In this document: positions 21,730-33,670 of the stretch, piece after piece | How the letters are laid out: each line of letters opens with the position of its first letter | How positions within the stretch are numbered: the first letter of the stretch is position 1 | Assembly: GCA_007922225.1 (NCBI GenBank) | Contig: ML679958.1 | Span: forward strand, 51,726,838 to 51,790,837 | Length of the DNA: 64,000 bases | Reading direction: 5' to 3' | Source of the DNA: Emydura subglobosa | Taxonomy: Eukaryota > Chordata > Testudines > Chelidae | Program-made: the position numbers and the translations under genes | Notes under the pieces: generated by a model | Database searches by the model: none | Told to the model about the DNA's origin: nothing | Seen by the model: the letters and a program-made list of their open reading frames with translations, nothing else

Positions 21730-22875
21730 ATTGCCCCAAACTTCAGAAATTCTGCTTTCTAAGATACTGGACTTCCTACTGGAATTCAAGACACAAGGTC
21801 TGTCAATGATCTCTGTCAGACACACCTGGCCATCATCACAGCTTTCCACTTACTCATCCAGAGCTTCTTAGTTTTTGTCCATCCTGTTGTTGCTGGATTC
21901 CTTAAAGGCTTTTACAACTTGCTTCTTCCTGGTCAGAAACCGGCCCCTAGTGGGATCTCAGTCTGGGTTTTAATGCCCTGTGAAACTCCCTCCTTCAACT
22001 GACGGCTACCTGTTCTCTCTTCCATCTCTCCCTCAAAAGTTTGTTCCTCATTGCCATCATGTTAGCAAGATAAATGGGAGAACTGGGAGCACTTACGGTT
22101 GATCCGCCGTATGCTATCTTTTATAAAGATAAAGTTATACTACATCCCCATTCTCACTTCTTTCCAAAGGTCTCCTCAGAATATCACATTAACCAGGAGA
22201 TTTGGCTGCCAGTGTTTTACCCAAACCCAAATCTAGTTTCGCTTCACTGAAAGTCAGAAGGGCCCTTTCCTTCTTTCTCTCTGCAAAGAACTAAAAGTAT
22301 GTCTACTCTGCCAGCTCCTTCGGGTTCGATGAAGCGGGCTCGATTGAGTGGGCCTTGGAGACCCGCTCAATCGATCCCAGAAGTGCTGTCCAGTTGATGC
22401 CATTAATCCACCTCCACAAAAAGAGTAAGGCTGCATCAATCGGAGGACATCTCCCATTGATGCAGCTCAGTGAAGACGCCACAGTACAGCAACGTATGTA
22501 AGTCTACGGGAGATGCGCAAGATACGTGATGTGCCAGTGGCAGTGTAGATGAGGCCTAAAACCTTTCTGGCCTTTCCAGGCTGTTTTATATCCTTTGCAG
22601 AAAGGATGAAGGGCCAACTGATTTCCACACAAAGGTTAAGTGGGTTTTGGATTGCATCTTTACCTGCTATAAAAATGCTGGTGTGCAACTTTTTCACATA
22701 GTAACAGCATATTCCACTAAAGCTCATTCCAAATGTTTAGCTCTATTGAAGGACATTCCCATAATAGAAATCTTCAGGACTGCAACATGGTTTTCTATCC
22801 ATACTTTTGCCAAGGATTACACTGTCTTGACTGCTTTTACAGATTACACCACCTACGGTGATTTAATCCTTTGAA
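21730..22875 (+). pseudogene. DIRS tyrosine recombinase (copy 3), split by a MITE
   Basis: Near 22045-22225 the reading is LFLIAIMLAR, a stop, then MGELGALTVDPPYAIFYKDK and VILHPHSHFFPKVSSEYHIN. This matches the central recombinase block. A MITE at 22295-22556 then interrupts it. Beyond it come KPFWPFQAVLYPLQ in place of the DRTKPFR...LF block, then 22647-22874 with FTCYKNAGVQLFH, AYSTKAHSKCLALLKDIPII and EIFRTATWFSIHTFAKDY. The presumed HxxR site reads YSTK, but the final Tyr of the FAKDY block remains. Assignment of catalytic residues is inference from family patterns. Confidence 0.75.
22295..22556. mobile_element. Harbinger-type MITE inside DIRS copy 3
   Basis: A 262-bp element flanked by TAA (22292-22294 and 22557-22559). 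The ends are AAGTATGTCTACTCTGCCA and GGCAGTGTAGATGAGGCC, which are imperfect terminal inverted repeats. The 3-bp TAA duplication and the GTCTACACTG core match the larger Harbinger element at 56885-60561. Internal CTCAATCGA motifs also link it to the MITEs at 40 kb. It has no coding capacity. Confidence 0.75.
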
Positions 22876-22925
22876 CAGTCCTGGATTTACCTCCTCAGCA
22901 CCTCACTCCTCGTTGAGTTACTGCT

Positions 22926-23345
22926 TGGAAATCTCTTATGGGTGTAGCACTCATAAGGACATATACTCAAAGAAGGAGAGATTACTTACCTTACAGTAAC
23001 TTGAGTTCTTCAAGATGTTTAGTCCTTATGAATGCTCATCTCCCATCCTTCACCTCCTTTGCTGTGGCGTCTCTGGCTCCATGGTTAAGAAGGAACTGAA
23101 TGGGGATGGGCTTGGGTCGTCTTTTGTCCCCTTGTTTGATGCACAAGGCATTGCTTGTTAAGGCCCATGGACACTGTTTCGCAATCTCTGTATGGGGGTG
23201 AGGTGGGACGCTGAGTTGTCAGGAGCTGGTCATGGGGAGTAGTCAGAGACAGAGATCACACGGATACACGCACATCCTATGGTGGAGCATCCATAGGGAC
23301 AGAACATCTTGAAGAACTCAAGTTACTATATGGTAACCTCTCTTT
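22926..23345 (+). repeat. Inverted terminal repeats of DIRS copy 3
   Basis: 22981-23019 (ACAGTAACTTGAGTTCTTCA, then AGATGTT) is inverted relative to 23302-23343 (AACATCTTGAAGAACTCAAG, then TTACTATATGG). A second related unit, ACTCATAAGGACATATACTC at 22949, pairs with GTCCTTATGAATG near 23022. The layout matches copy 1 but the sequence is of another subfamily. Confidence 0.8.
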
Positions 23346-25083
23346 ATTTAGGCCTTTGATATAGGTGTATGTGATAGAATGCTTCACTTTTTTCCAATTC
23401 ACCTGGTCATTTGATGTCCCTAGTACTGTTCAAAGTTAAATTGCAGAGGAAATACTTGAACCAATTTGTGTCAGATTTGATCATGAGGACTCTGGGGTAG
23501 ACAAACTGAGAATGGTTAAAAACTTTGACTATTACTGTAACATACAGTTTATGATTGGGTGTAAGCAGCCATGTGGTGACTCCGAAAGAGTCTCTTTACC
23601 GAATTGAAGGTTATCAAAACTGAGACCTGGTGTCATATTGACTGATTTTTGTGTTGTGTAAATAAAAATTGTTCTGCTGGGTTCCCAAATGTGTCTGCTA
23701 TATCCACATGAGTCTTCATGGTTTTTTAATTATTGTAAAGCTACTTTTACCTAAATGTGGATCAGATATTTTTCCTTTGAAAATACTTACTGTGTAAATA
23801 TTGCAAAGCATCTTTTTGTTCTGCACCTAGTCAGACTAATACTTTCTTTCACCATTTATGCATGCTATATTGGCTTCATGCTCCTATCTTCTTTCTCCAT
23901 AGCAACCAGAGGTTAGTGCATTTATTAAATCTCTTTCTATGACTAATATTTCTTGTAGTAGTTTGACTTTATTTTTAAATTCTTTTTATATTATATTCTT
24001 CATTACAGACTGTGATCAAATCTTGCAGTGGTCTGATTCATTAATTAATGTTTTAATAGTTTCTTTGCACAATTTTCAAGCGGTAGCTTTGTGATCATGT
24101 GCACATATCAGTTGTTGAGTACTGGATTGAGGTGATGTGAAACTGACTGAAATATATTTTTCTATGTTACAGTTGAGAAGTGTCAGTTTAATTGTTTTGC
24201 ATTAACAATATCTTTTAGCTTAGCTGAAGTTTAGTGTGCATCAGAGGTAATGGGTATCTCACTTAATTGTATAATGTTGTTTAAAAACTCTGAAAATAGT
24301 TATTTTATTTGTTAAATAATATTTTAGGTTTATAAGTAACATACCTTTAAAATACAGCTGTAAAGAGAGCTACAGAAAGTACTCCATATTAAATCCCGTT
24401 ACTAAGCAACATTTTCATAAACCTAAAATTCAGCCCTTCTAATAAAGGCTTTTTATGATGGTAGTTCTAAAACCAGGATTTTTGTAATATATAGTATATG
24501 TTTTAGCATAACTGTAACATTTGATATAAGATTTTTTTTCAAAAACCTCTCAGGTATACTTTTAGAGCTGATTATTCAGAAAGAATTGTGTCCCTTCTGT
24601 ATTTGACATGCTATCTTGTTGTTCACAGTTTTATGCATTAATGGTTTTGAATATCCACTGGAAAAAACATAGGCTTTGTCTTTTAGTAGCTTTTATGTAG
24701 CCAGTCTATGTATGTATGTATGCTAAATCACAATCAATGAAGAAAAGAGCTGGGAGTATTTTAAAGGTGGAACAGCACTTGTATTATTTTGGTAGCTTAA
24801 AAATTTACATCTGCACTCATAAAGAAAACACACAAAGCAACTATATATGGATAAAAGATGTCCTGCAATAGTTTTGTTTAAATAATTTTGAATAAGTAGA
24901 ATTATTGAACGTATAATCTCAAAAGTTAGACATATTCCCCCTTCAACTCACCCTCAGATTCAGAGCATTAACAAGCAGAATTCTCATTTCTGTCAAATTG
25001 GCCCATTCCATTTTTAATGGGTTCACTGCCCATCTCCAAAAGGAGATCAAACTATACAGAATCTGTTCATGGATGTCTGCCCA
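23346..25083. other. AT-rich non-genic stretch
   Basis: No coding motif seen. It contains a short (TATG)n run near 24707-24722. Confidence 0.45.
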
Positions 25084-26072
25084 GAATTACTCCTGGGGGA
25101 ATTCTGTGCCATTATGCAACGCAGAATTTGTGCAGAATTAATGTTCTGTGCAGAATTTCATTTTTCCCCACACAATTGGTGCTGCAGAGCTATTGGCCTC
25201 CACTAGGGACTGCTGGACACAGCAGAGTCCAGCTCTCCAGCTCGCAAATAGAGTACACTGCTGGTGGGAGGAGAGCTGGAGGGTTCCAGACACCTATGGT
25301 TCCCAGCATGTCCTAATGGAAGAAGGTGGCATGCACGAACAAACCCAAGACCCAGCATCAGACTATTTCTGTCTCTGGATCCCTGGGCTCTGGGATTAGG
25401 GTTGCTAAATTTCTAATTTCTGAAAATTGGACTTCTCCCCCCGAGGCTTTGCCCCTTGCCCTGCCTCTGCCCCTCCTGCCCCACTCACTCCTCCTCCTCC
25501 TTTTCCCCACAGGTGCGCTTCCCTCTGCTCTGGAGCTGCAGCCTGATAGGCACACCCGGGTGAGCAGGGACTCGCACAGGTTGATAACCCATCACCTCCC
25601 CCCACCTGTGGTAACCAGCGTCCAGTCAGTACATCTGACTGGACACTGCCAGGTCCCCTTTTTGACCAGACTTTCCGGTTGAAAACCAGACACCTGGGAA
25701 TCCTATCTGAGAATATGACGTGTGGATGTCTGGGCTGCGGGTGCGGGCACAGTTTTCCCCCAAAGTATGCCCAGGGAGCACGTGTGACACACCCAGACTG
25801 AGGTGCCCAACGAAAGCATAAGAGAGAAACAGGAACTGGGTTGTCATAGGGTTTTCTTTAACTCAGTACTCTTTGGGGAATCTTTTTTGTTGTTTGTATT
25901 GCTAGAGACGTATTTGCTGACAGGAATTTTGAAGTAAATTATCAAAATAATGGAAACTGGTGTGATTATATTGTGTTATTTTGACAAATCAAAATGCAGA
26001 ATTTTGTAGAATATTTATATTTTACGTGCAGAATTTATAATTTTTTGGCGCAACATTCCCCCAGCAATTACT
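25084..26072. mobile_element. Terminal-inverted-repeat DNA element
   Basis: The left end AGAATTACTCCTGGGGGAAT and right end (reverse complement AGTAATTGCTGGGGGAATG) are inverted repeats. Each is followed inward by copies of GCAGAATTT and by (T)GTGCAGAATT repeats. No transposase remains. A second repeat is inserted at 25398-25705. The target duplication is not clear. Confidence 0.6.
25398..25705 (+). repeat. GC-rich repeat nested in the 25.1-26.1 kb element
   Basis: AGGGTTGCTAAATTTCTAAT is followed by a pyrimidine-rich run of CTGCC/CCCC units and ends with CCGGTTGAAAACCAGACACC. Its composition differs sharply from the AT-rich flanks, and the interrupted outer element continues on both sides. 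Class unknown. Confidence 0.4.
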
Positions 26073-26895
26073 GAATGTCATGTCTCTTCAGGCAGGAAAC
26101 ATGGCAGACAGAGCATTCTTTTCCAAGATTTGCTTTGAGATAGCAGTGAATTCAGTTTATTTTGGCAAATTATGCAATTAGGAAAGACTCATCTATCTGG
26201 GGATAAACTTTTGGAAACCTTTATTCAATGTATCTGCTTTCCACTACTGCACTATGCAAGGCTAACTCCCACTTAAAGCCATATGGTGGGAAAGATGGCT
26301 AAAAAACTTTCGGGGACTGTATTTGTATGTGTACAGTGCCTTGCACAGTGGGGACACAATTTGGGGGAGAGCTCTGGCCACTAATTTAATACAAAAATTG
26401 CATAATAATGAAAAGCTGAAGGTACCAATGGAAAGTTTGAAGGTACAATAAAAACTCTGCTCCCCCTTCGCACACAGGTCAATAGAAACACATGCCTGGT
26501 TATGTTCTCCGGCAGCTCTGGCCCTGTAACAGTCCCAATTCCCAGACAAGGCATCTGGAGGACGTTCTTTTTTCATTGTTATGTGAAAGTATTTAAAGCC
26601 AGGACCACAAATGAGAGATAGTAGTGAAGTTCTTGCTGGAGAGTATGACTATAGGCTGCAAGCTCAACATGGTGAAGAGAAAGGTGTCAGCCATCATTAC
26701 CATTCTGACTTTAAGAACCCTAAGAAAATTTCTGCCAATCACTATATTACTTTTATTCATAAAAGCAGTGACTAATTAATCCAGCAATAGTCCACGGATT
26801 CTCAAAGTAGTTTTAAACTTGTTACTCTGTGCTTTTGCTATACCATCCTTTGAGCCCCTAAAATCTATTTTCATGTACTTTCTCTTATAGTAGTT
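26073..26895. other. Non-genic stretch with a possible SINE tail
   Basis: TACAGTGCCTTGCACAGTGG near 26333-26352 resembles the tail of a reptilian SINE. The rest is unassigned. Confidence 0.35.
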
Positions 26896-26896
26896 T

Positions 26897-27170
26897 TTTT
26901 TGGTGGCAGTCATCTCTGCAAAAAGGTTGTTAGAGCTGTCAGCACTGTCTGTCCAGTGTCACTTTATTTTTATGGAAATCAGCCTTCATCCAAATATTGA
27001 CATAATCTTCAATAGGCCCCAAGAAATAGTTATACAGCCTTTCTGTCCTAATCCAAACTTTCTAAGGAGCTGGAATGCTACTGGCACAACCTGGAAATTA
27101 AGCAAGCTATTTGGATCTAACACAAATTGCAAAATCTTAAAGGAAGCCCATAGCTGTATCAGCCTTTAGT
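26897..27170 (+). pseudogene. Tyrosine recombinase fragment, DIRS-order (divergent)
   Basis: The open frame 26900-27169 encodes MVAVISAKRLLELSALSVQC near its start, then ISLHPNIDIIFN and IVIQPFCPNPNFLR. This has the pattern of the recombinase segment around the Arg motif (usually VAITSARRVSELQAL...RPDP..LPKV..FH...I.LPSFCPNP). It lacks flanking recombinase blocks and differs from copies 1-3, so it may derive from another DIRS-order clade such as Ngaro-like elements. Short, hence moderate confidence. Confidence 0.5.
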
Positions 27171-30100
27171 GAAAGGGGGAAAAAAAGCATCAGTCTTCCA
27201 TAGTAAGGTGCATAAAATTGTAGAGAGCTGAGGTTTAAAATGCCTCAGGTACAGATCCATCAGGTAGTGTTACAACCCACTCTGAGAAGATGAATGGTAT
27301 CTTGTATGGAGGAGTCTTGAGTGCTGTCTGAAGACATCAGCAAAGTGGTCGTGTGGTCCTTGAGTTATACTTGCGCAAAACATCACAGAAATCAGTAGTC
27401 TTTCCTATTCAGATGCCCCTTTTTGAGAGAAGGGTGTAAAGAAATAGCTGCGGCATCAATAATTGGGATCACTTCTTTTTCTGTGCAGTTGGATGCACAA
27501 GGCAAAAAAACTTCCCTTGAGAGGGAGGGAGAATTCCAACAGTTCAGACTGTTGGACATGAGAAATGGAATTAGGTCTTGCTTGTAAATTCTTTCTTTTA
27601 TCCATCTTGTCAGACAGTCTCACACTCAGGAAGGATATTTTAACTTAGATTCTCAAAATTAAGATATACATTCTATATTCAGTTGGCTTAACTCCCAAGG
27701 TTGATAGAAACGCTTAAAAAGCTGGGTCATTTCCTGAATGCTTTAAGTTTTCGTACAATGATCAGTGTTTCTAAAGTTAGTTTGCAAGCTTATGTTACTA
27801 ATTCTACTTTGGAAGCTATCAATCTGCAGAATTAAAGAAAGAGCTGGTCCTAGCTCTCTGCCCATAGCCAAATCTATCGGGCTGCCTCTAAACTCCAAGG
27901 AGTGATAAGTTTTTCCACTCTACTAGAGGTGTGGGTTTATAAAATAAACTTTTTTTGTTTTTATTGCTTATAGGACATTTTATTAAAATCTTCTGAGAGA
28001 GACAGAGAGAGAGACTTACAAAAATGAAAAATGTGACTTTGACGTAGTTCTGTTATTTGGTGTCAAAGATGGGTAACTATTTTCTGTCTACATATATTCT
28101 TTCTGCAGTAGTTGGATACACTATAGTGAAACCTCTCTTAAATGAACTCACTAGGAACTGAGAGAGAGATCAGTTGCTTGATAAAGGTGTAGCAGAATTA
28201 TATTTAGCATGTTTGGGGATGCTTTGGAGTTGTCTTAAGTCAGAAGGTGGTCTAAAAATAAGTGACCCCCTTCACAGGATGCTCTGTATTCATTGTCAAT
28301 GACATATACTGTTGTGCAGTGTTGCTATGTGCTAATGTGCTGTTGCCACAGATGGCTGAAGTCCACTGGTGGGTGAAATGCTTCCCACACTGCCTTTATT
28401 AACAGTCCTTCAATAGTGGGATTTTTGAACTTCAATTAGTTAAAAAAAATTCTCTAAAATATAAACGTACTATAATTGCCCCAAACGCAGTAGTATTTCT
28501 TGTTGTAATATATAGTGTGTTGGATCATTACTGTAGAGTAGCATGGTAACTTTTGCTTAAGGAAAAGAAGCTGGGGAAGAGCAGAGTATTATTATGAAGT
28601 ATTATTAGATACATCTTTTGCAGCCAGAAATTGTTTGTTCATACCAAGCCAGACTCACTGTTGTAAAATCTAGTATATTCTCTTGTAGGCTTTCTTTGTT
28701 CACTAAGCTTTCTTACTCTTTTCACTAGTGAAGCTATATTATAGCATTTCATATCTATACAACTTGAAAAATCCATTTATCAGTTTGTATGTCAGAAGCT
28801 ATTCCCCAGCAAAGTGGAGGCCTGAGCTATCAATTTCACCAGAATTTTAAGTTGTTGTCGAACAACAAAAAACACATTTCAACCTTTATGGTTGTGAAGG
28901 TGACCTTACACCTGTGAACAAAATATAAAGTGGTTTTGTGTTTTCCTGAATTTGGAAACAGTGCCAGTGCCTGTTCTGCTGCCTTCTAGATTTTCACACT
29001 ATAGACAATTAAAAAGATTAGACATTTTCTTTGCTGCCTTTCAGAACTTTGTGGTTTTTAGAATGTGGGGAAACACTGAGCATACACTGTCACAGGAAAA
29101 CACCCAAAGACCACAAGTTAAGGGAGAGGTAGTGGAGACCCTCTTCTCTTCCTGCCACCTTGCTTCCCTTCATTCACAGGAAAATAGGTAATAGGAACAA
29201 TGAATGGAGACACAACCCATCTATAAGTCTTCCTCTCAGGTTGCTTTTGGGGAGAGGGTAAGGTAACAGAGATTTAGCAGCACTCAGAAGGTTCCTGGAG
29301 GAAGGACAAGGATTGGGGAAGGCACAAAACTACTTGCAGCAGCTCAAAGGGGACTGATGGAGCTCCAAATTTATTAGAACTGTTCTAGCCAAAGGTGATG
29401 GAGCCATCAAAACAGGTTTTGTGACATTACTGTGGTAGAAATTGCATTAATTTTTCTCTTCCTGCCAGCTGAAGATGCGGGGAGGGGTTAGATTGCTTTG
29501 CCAGGGCAAATGGCTTGGGAAATCTTGTAGGATTCCCTACTCTGCTGCCCTAATTCCTATCTTTTGTTTCTGCCATTCATTAGTATAGTAAATCTTCTAG
29601 CTATTAGGTATTTAGTAAATGGTTGAAGTCCTGTATGTCTAAATAAAAATAAATCTGTTTGGTCAATAGAAGTAGATATCTAAAACATTTTTATAACTTT
29701 ATTTTGTATATTACCAAAGTTCAGAACGTAAGTACTTGATTAAGTTGACTGCCTTTGTTAGTATTAGCATATTACTACTGAAGCACCCAGAATCAGGATT
29801 GGGGCTCTATTATGCTGGTCACTATAGAGACAGGAAGGCATTTGCTGAATATTCTAGTGGCACTTCCTTCCTTTCTCATACATAGTGATTATTCTTTGTT
29901 TGCGTCCTTAGTAGAAGCTTAGTGATAGAAGAAAATACCTCTCTGCTTCCCATTGCATTATATTAAATGCCATGAGTAAGCAATTGCACTCATCTTGAGA
30001 GGTCGTGTGAGATAAGGTGAACGAGTTTTGTTATTTTATTGTCTTGCAGTATATTTTAGTGTGCATACTGATGATATGAATTGGGTGTCCCATTTAAACA

Positions 30101-30469
30101 TGACATTACATTTCTTTCAGAGAAAGCTCAGTAATGGTGTTATTAGGGAGACCTATAAAGATGAATTGTAACTTGGAAGATGTATAAATTGCTCTTAGTC
30201 TTTTAGTAGTCTCTAAATTAGATGATCTTGAATGCCAAGACTGAACTTTGCTTAATTTATATCAGATGACATCACTTCTGAAATATTGCATCTTATACTG
30301 AGTTTTGAGATCAAGTCTATGAATGTTTGTCATCTGGTATGTTCAAAATGGATAAATTGTGATGTGAGAGAGTATAATGCAATGGGTCATTAAGGCTTAA
30401 AATATGATAAGATTGCTTTGGCTGCTAATGAAATTTTTTCTTCTTTTCAAAGCCATTGAACAGGGGCAG
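27171..30469. other. AT-rich stretch, mostly unassigned
   Basis: No gene found. Weak signals are GTGAAACCTCTCTTAAATGA near 28125, which resembles the end of a Tigger/pogo-type element, and CACCCAGAATCAGGATTGGG near 29785, which resembles an antisense SINE tail. (GA)n-like GAGAGAGACAGAGAGAGAG lies at about 27995-28013. Confidence 0.4.
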
Positions 30470-30845
30470 ATGACTTTTTAAACTAATTGTAATGCACTGA
30501 CGTACCCTGTAATCTATGAGAGAGTTCACCTCTGCACTGTGCCTGTCCAGCTGTTGTTCCGAACAATTATCAGCAAGTTATTATTCTGGCATGAGCCATG
30601 TCATGCTTGAAAGTGAGATGAAAACTAATTAATGAGGGTGCATGAATGTTGGTTGATGAAGGTTAAGTAGATACAGATATGCTCCCTGCATTCTTTGGTA
30701 TGCATGTTCAGATTGAAGCAATGTGCTTTAATGAGACCACACAAACAAATGGTGCTGATTGACAGCTCTTGATTTAGCAATGAAAGATGTTGACTGAAGC
30801 TATGTTTTGTGTTTCAGCTGAATAATTAGGTTGAGTATGCGAGTA
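30470..30845. promoter_or_regulatory. Candidate conserved non-coding element
   Basis: No repeat signature and no open frame, but a cluster of homeodomain-type cores. These are ACTAATTAATGAG at 30624-30636 and a perfect PBX/MEIS-like TGATTGACAG at 30756-30765, with GCTGAATAATTAGG near 30819. The look is that of a vertebrate conserved enhancer, but this is only impression; no alignment was possible. Confidence 0.25.
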
Positions 30846-32997
30846 AAGGGTTGGTACTGTTGACCTTGGGTATAGCCTAGTACTATAGGTGTGATATTGT
30901 TTTTAACTTTTTCTTGAGTTGTTTTACATTTTTTTAGCTTACCGTGTTTGCTAATATATTTTCTTTTTTTTTGTAGTGATGTCTCACAATGCTCTTGTAA
31001 TTAGGAATAGTTGAAATATTCACTGTGCTCTTGTTTTGGTGTTTTAACAGGAGAAAGAAATAGAATTCTAAATTTTTTCTACAAGATCATATTGAAATAT
31101 GGTTAAGAAGCTGTTACACTCAATCATTTTTTGACAGTAATTGGATGGAGGGTCATATTCTTATTGAATAGTGCTTTGTTTTAAAGTGCGGCTGACTGAC
31201 TGGTGTCACTTACTATGAAAAATAGCTATTGTCAATATAAATTTGATTGGCCTTATATATAGAAAAGGAAAATTGAATTCTAATTGTGTTGTTTTTGCTT
31301 CTAGGAAGAGTTTACAGTATATAAACAGGAGGGCAGCAAGAAACAATGCATGCTATTTCCAGTAGTTTCAGTCTAACATAGTTCAAAGCAAGGAGGAGCA
31401 CCTTGTGGTCCTTAATTCATGCTCAGATGACAAGCTGGGGCTGGAGGAAAAAAAGTGCTCTAAAGAAATCTGTGAAGCACTGTGAAGAGGTAGGGTGGAC
31501 GTAAAGGCAAAACACATGCAATATTCCAGATACATTTGCTAGCTTGATGAGCAAAGGCAGAACATCTTTGGTTTCAAAGTGACCCAAAGCCTGATTCAAA
31601 TTAAGTATAAGAACAGTGTAAAAAGACACTGTGTACATCTGGGAGTCAGACAGCCGGTCTGCCTGGGCATATAATGTTCATGCTGAAAACCCCAGAGCAC
31701 TCCCCACATGTCATGCAGCAGTCTCCTGGGTGCAAATCTGTTGGATCACCCAGGGGAGCAGAAATGGTGGTTAGTAGGGAGAACATTCATTGGATGGAGA
31801 GATACTGGGACTGCTAAAACTATAATTAAGTCCCATGTTGTGAAACCCTATCAAATGCTCTTCGGGTGTATTGTGAGTTAAAGTTCTTGTTGTAAAAGCC
31901 TTTGCTTTACGTTCAGCACAGATGTCTATACAGATCCAGGAGTGGGCAGAGATGATGGTTGTAGCTGTGTTGTCAGATATTCCATATTCTTTACTTTTGG
32001 GGAATGATAATATAGCTTTAAAAACAGAAGGGGTGAATCGGATACCCTCAGTTAGCTCCAGACCTGCAAGGCACTTTGTTAGCCAAAATGCAAATGGAAT
32101 AGCTGAAGAGGAGATGGGGTGTATCTGCGTATACTGCTTATCGGAATCCAAAAAGAATCAATTTACCTTCCCATAGTATTCAAACAAATACATGAGGAGA
32201 GTGGAGGACAGACAGCCTAGTGACCAGAAGGGAAATTTTGAGTCCTGAAGCCCAGGACAAGGAAATAAGCTCTCTGCTTGCCCTTACCAGGGAACCGGAA
32301 GCAGTACAGAACATGGTGATGGCACTGACTCCAACTGAAAGTAGCAACACTGAGGCAGCTGTTGTGCACTGCCAAAACTGTGACACTTTATTTGAGCACT
32401 GTGTGACTGCTGCTTGGGAGATGACAAAGATAACTACAGGCAGGAAGGAGGGGAAACTTCTTCCTGCAGTATCTGACTACTTATTGGTCTGTGAGAAAAT
32501 AAAAGACCCTGAACTAGGTAGGACAGGAAATTCTGCTCACCTTGACTTAGTGTGTGTGGGGAATGAAAGGCCACAACTGTGGGGTGGAGAATCAGTGCTC
32601 CTGGGGGTGACCTCAACCCACCACGGGGGCAGCTGACATCTTGAAGGGCAAAGGGACACTGCACACACTCCCTAGGAACCAGATGGGAGTGGGAAGGGGA
32701 GGACCAGATGTCAAGTTCTCCCATTGATTTTGGAGGAACCAAGGGTAAGGGTGTCTGTGAGACCTCAGCCCCATAGGTTCTAAGAGGAGAAATTGTACAG
32801 GATGGTGGTTTAATTACTGGACAGTTTTTGAAGGATGTATGTTGGCTTGCTAGCAAAATATTTAGTATAAGCATAGTTGAAATATAAAACTATGAAAGGT
32901 AACTGCTTAAATGCTATCTAGGGAATAAACACCTGGGTTCCCCTAGGATGGCAGTCAACCATCCTCGTTATACCCACTTGTTTATGGGGCAAATGTG
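30846..32997. other. Unassigned stretch with a 138-aa open frame
   Basis: No family recognised. The longest plus-strand frame, 32220-32636, starts MTRREILSPEAQDKEISSLL and contains a CQNCDTLFEHC segment near residues 50-60. The minus-strand frame 32434-32874 (146 aa) overlaps it. Codon use gives no support for either. The segment abuts the LTR-like region at 32998, so it may be interior retroelement sequence. Confidence 0.3.
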
Positions 32998-33670
32998 ACA
33001 GATATGGCAATTTCCTGCATATCCTTGTGAGACTTTATGGAAATAGGTTTACATATCTTTGGAGTCCATTGTATTAAATGCAAAGTTTTATGTATTATTG
33101 TGGGCTGGAAACGGCCTTTAACTACCTGAAAGGGCTTCCAAAGAGGATGGAGCTAGGCTGTTCTCAGGGGTGGCAGATGACAGAACTAGGAGCAATAGTC
33201 TCATGTTGCAGTGGGGGAGATCCATGTTGGAAATTAGGAAAATCTTTTTCACTGGGAGGATGGGGAAGTGCTGCAGTGGGTAATTTAGGAAGATGATGGA
33301 ATCTCCATCCTTAGAGGTTTTTATGACTGAGCTTGACAAGGCCCTGGCTGGGATGATTTAGTTGGGGTTCGTCTTGCTTTGAGCAGGGGACTGGACTAGA
33401 TAATCTCCTGAGGTCCTTTCCAGCCATACTATTTTATGATTCTATGATTGTAACCATAGGGAAAACTCGTTGTGAGTTTTGAAGGACTGACACCTACCAG
33501 AGCCAGAGGTTGGAGTTGGAGTGACCTTTTGTAGGCTTTTTAGGTTTTCCATAGCTTTTTTCATTGTTTTTAATCATGTTTGTCTGTAACGCTTTCACCT
33601 TAAGAATAAATGTGCTTACTTAAAAAGAGCTGTGTGGTAACTTGTAACTGCTGGCAAATTACTTTGTAGA
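32998..33670 (+). mobile_element. LTR-like or other repeat interrupted by a CR1 tail
   Basis: The segment begins TGACAGATATGGCAATTTCC at about 32998. After the CR1 piece (33108-33451) it continues with TAACCATAGGGAAAACTCG and GGAGTTGGAGTGACCTTTTG, and has an AATAAA-type signal (AAGAATAAATGTGCTTAC) near 33602-33619. The polyadenylation-like signal suggests an LTR, but I found neither a paired end nor a target duplication. Confidence 0.35.
33108..33451 (+). mobile_element. CR1 LINE 3' end
   Basis: GGCCTTTAACTACCTGAAAG, GGAATCTCCATCCTTAGAGG, GGACTGGACTAGATAATCTC and the terminal TTTTATGATTCTATGATTG follow the same order as the 3' end of the CR1 at 8088-10669. It encodes the last RT-side residues (FNYLKGLP..., SPSLEVF) plus the tail. 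Strongly 5'-truncated. Confidence 0.85.

Larger units (their letters stand above)
18680..23345 (+). mobile_element. DIRS-order retrotransposon, divergent family (copy 3)
   Basis: All four DIRS coding blocks appear in order: gag (18780-19640), RT (19700-20640), RNase H (20800-21440) and tyrosine recombinase (21730-22875). They are followed by inverted terminal repeats at 22926-23345 that differ in sequence from those of copies 1 and 2. The 5' inverted repeat is missing, so it is 5'-truncated near 18680. A Harbinger-type MITE (22295-22556) interrupts the recombinase. Stops are frequent in all frames. Confidence 0.85.

Noticed and set aside
28110..28210. Tigger/pogo transposon end
   Set aside because: Only about 20 bases resemble the family end, with no partner end or transposase.
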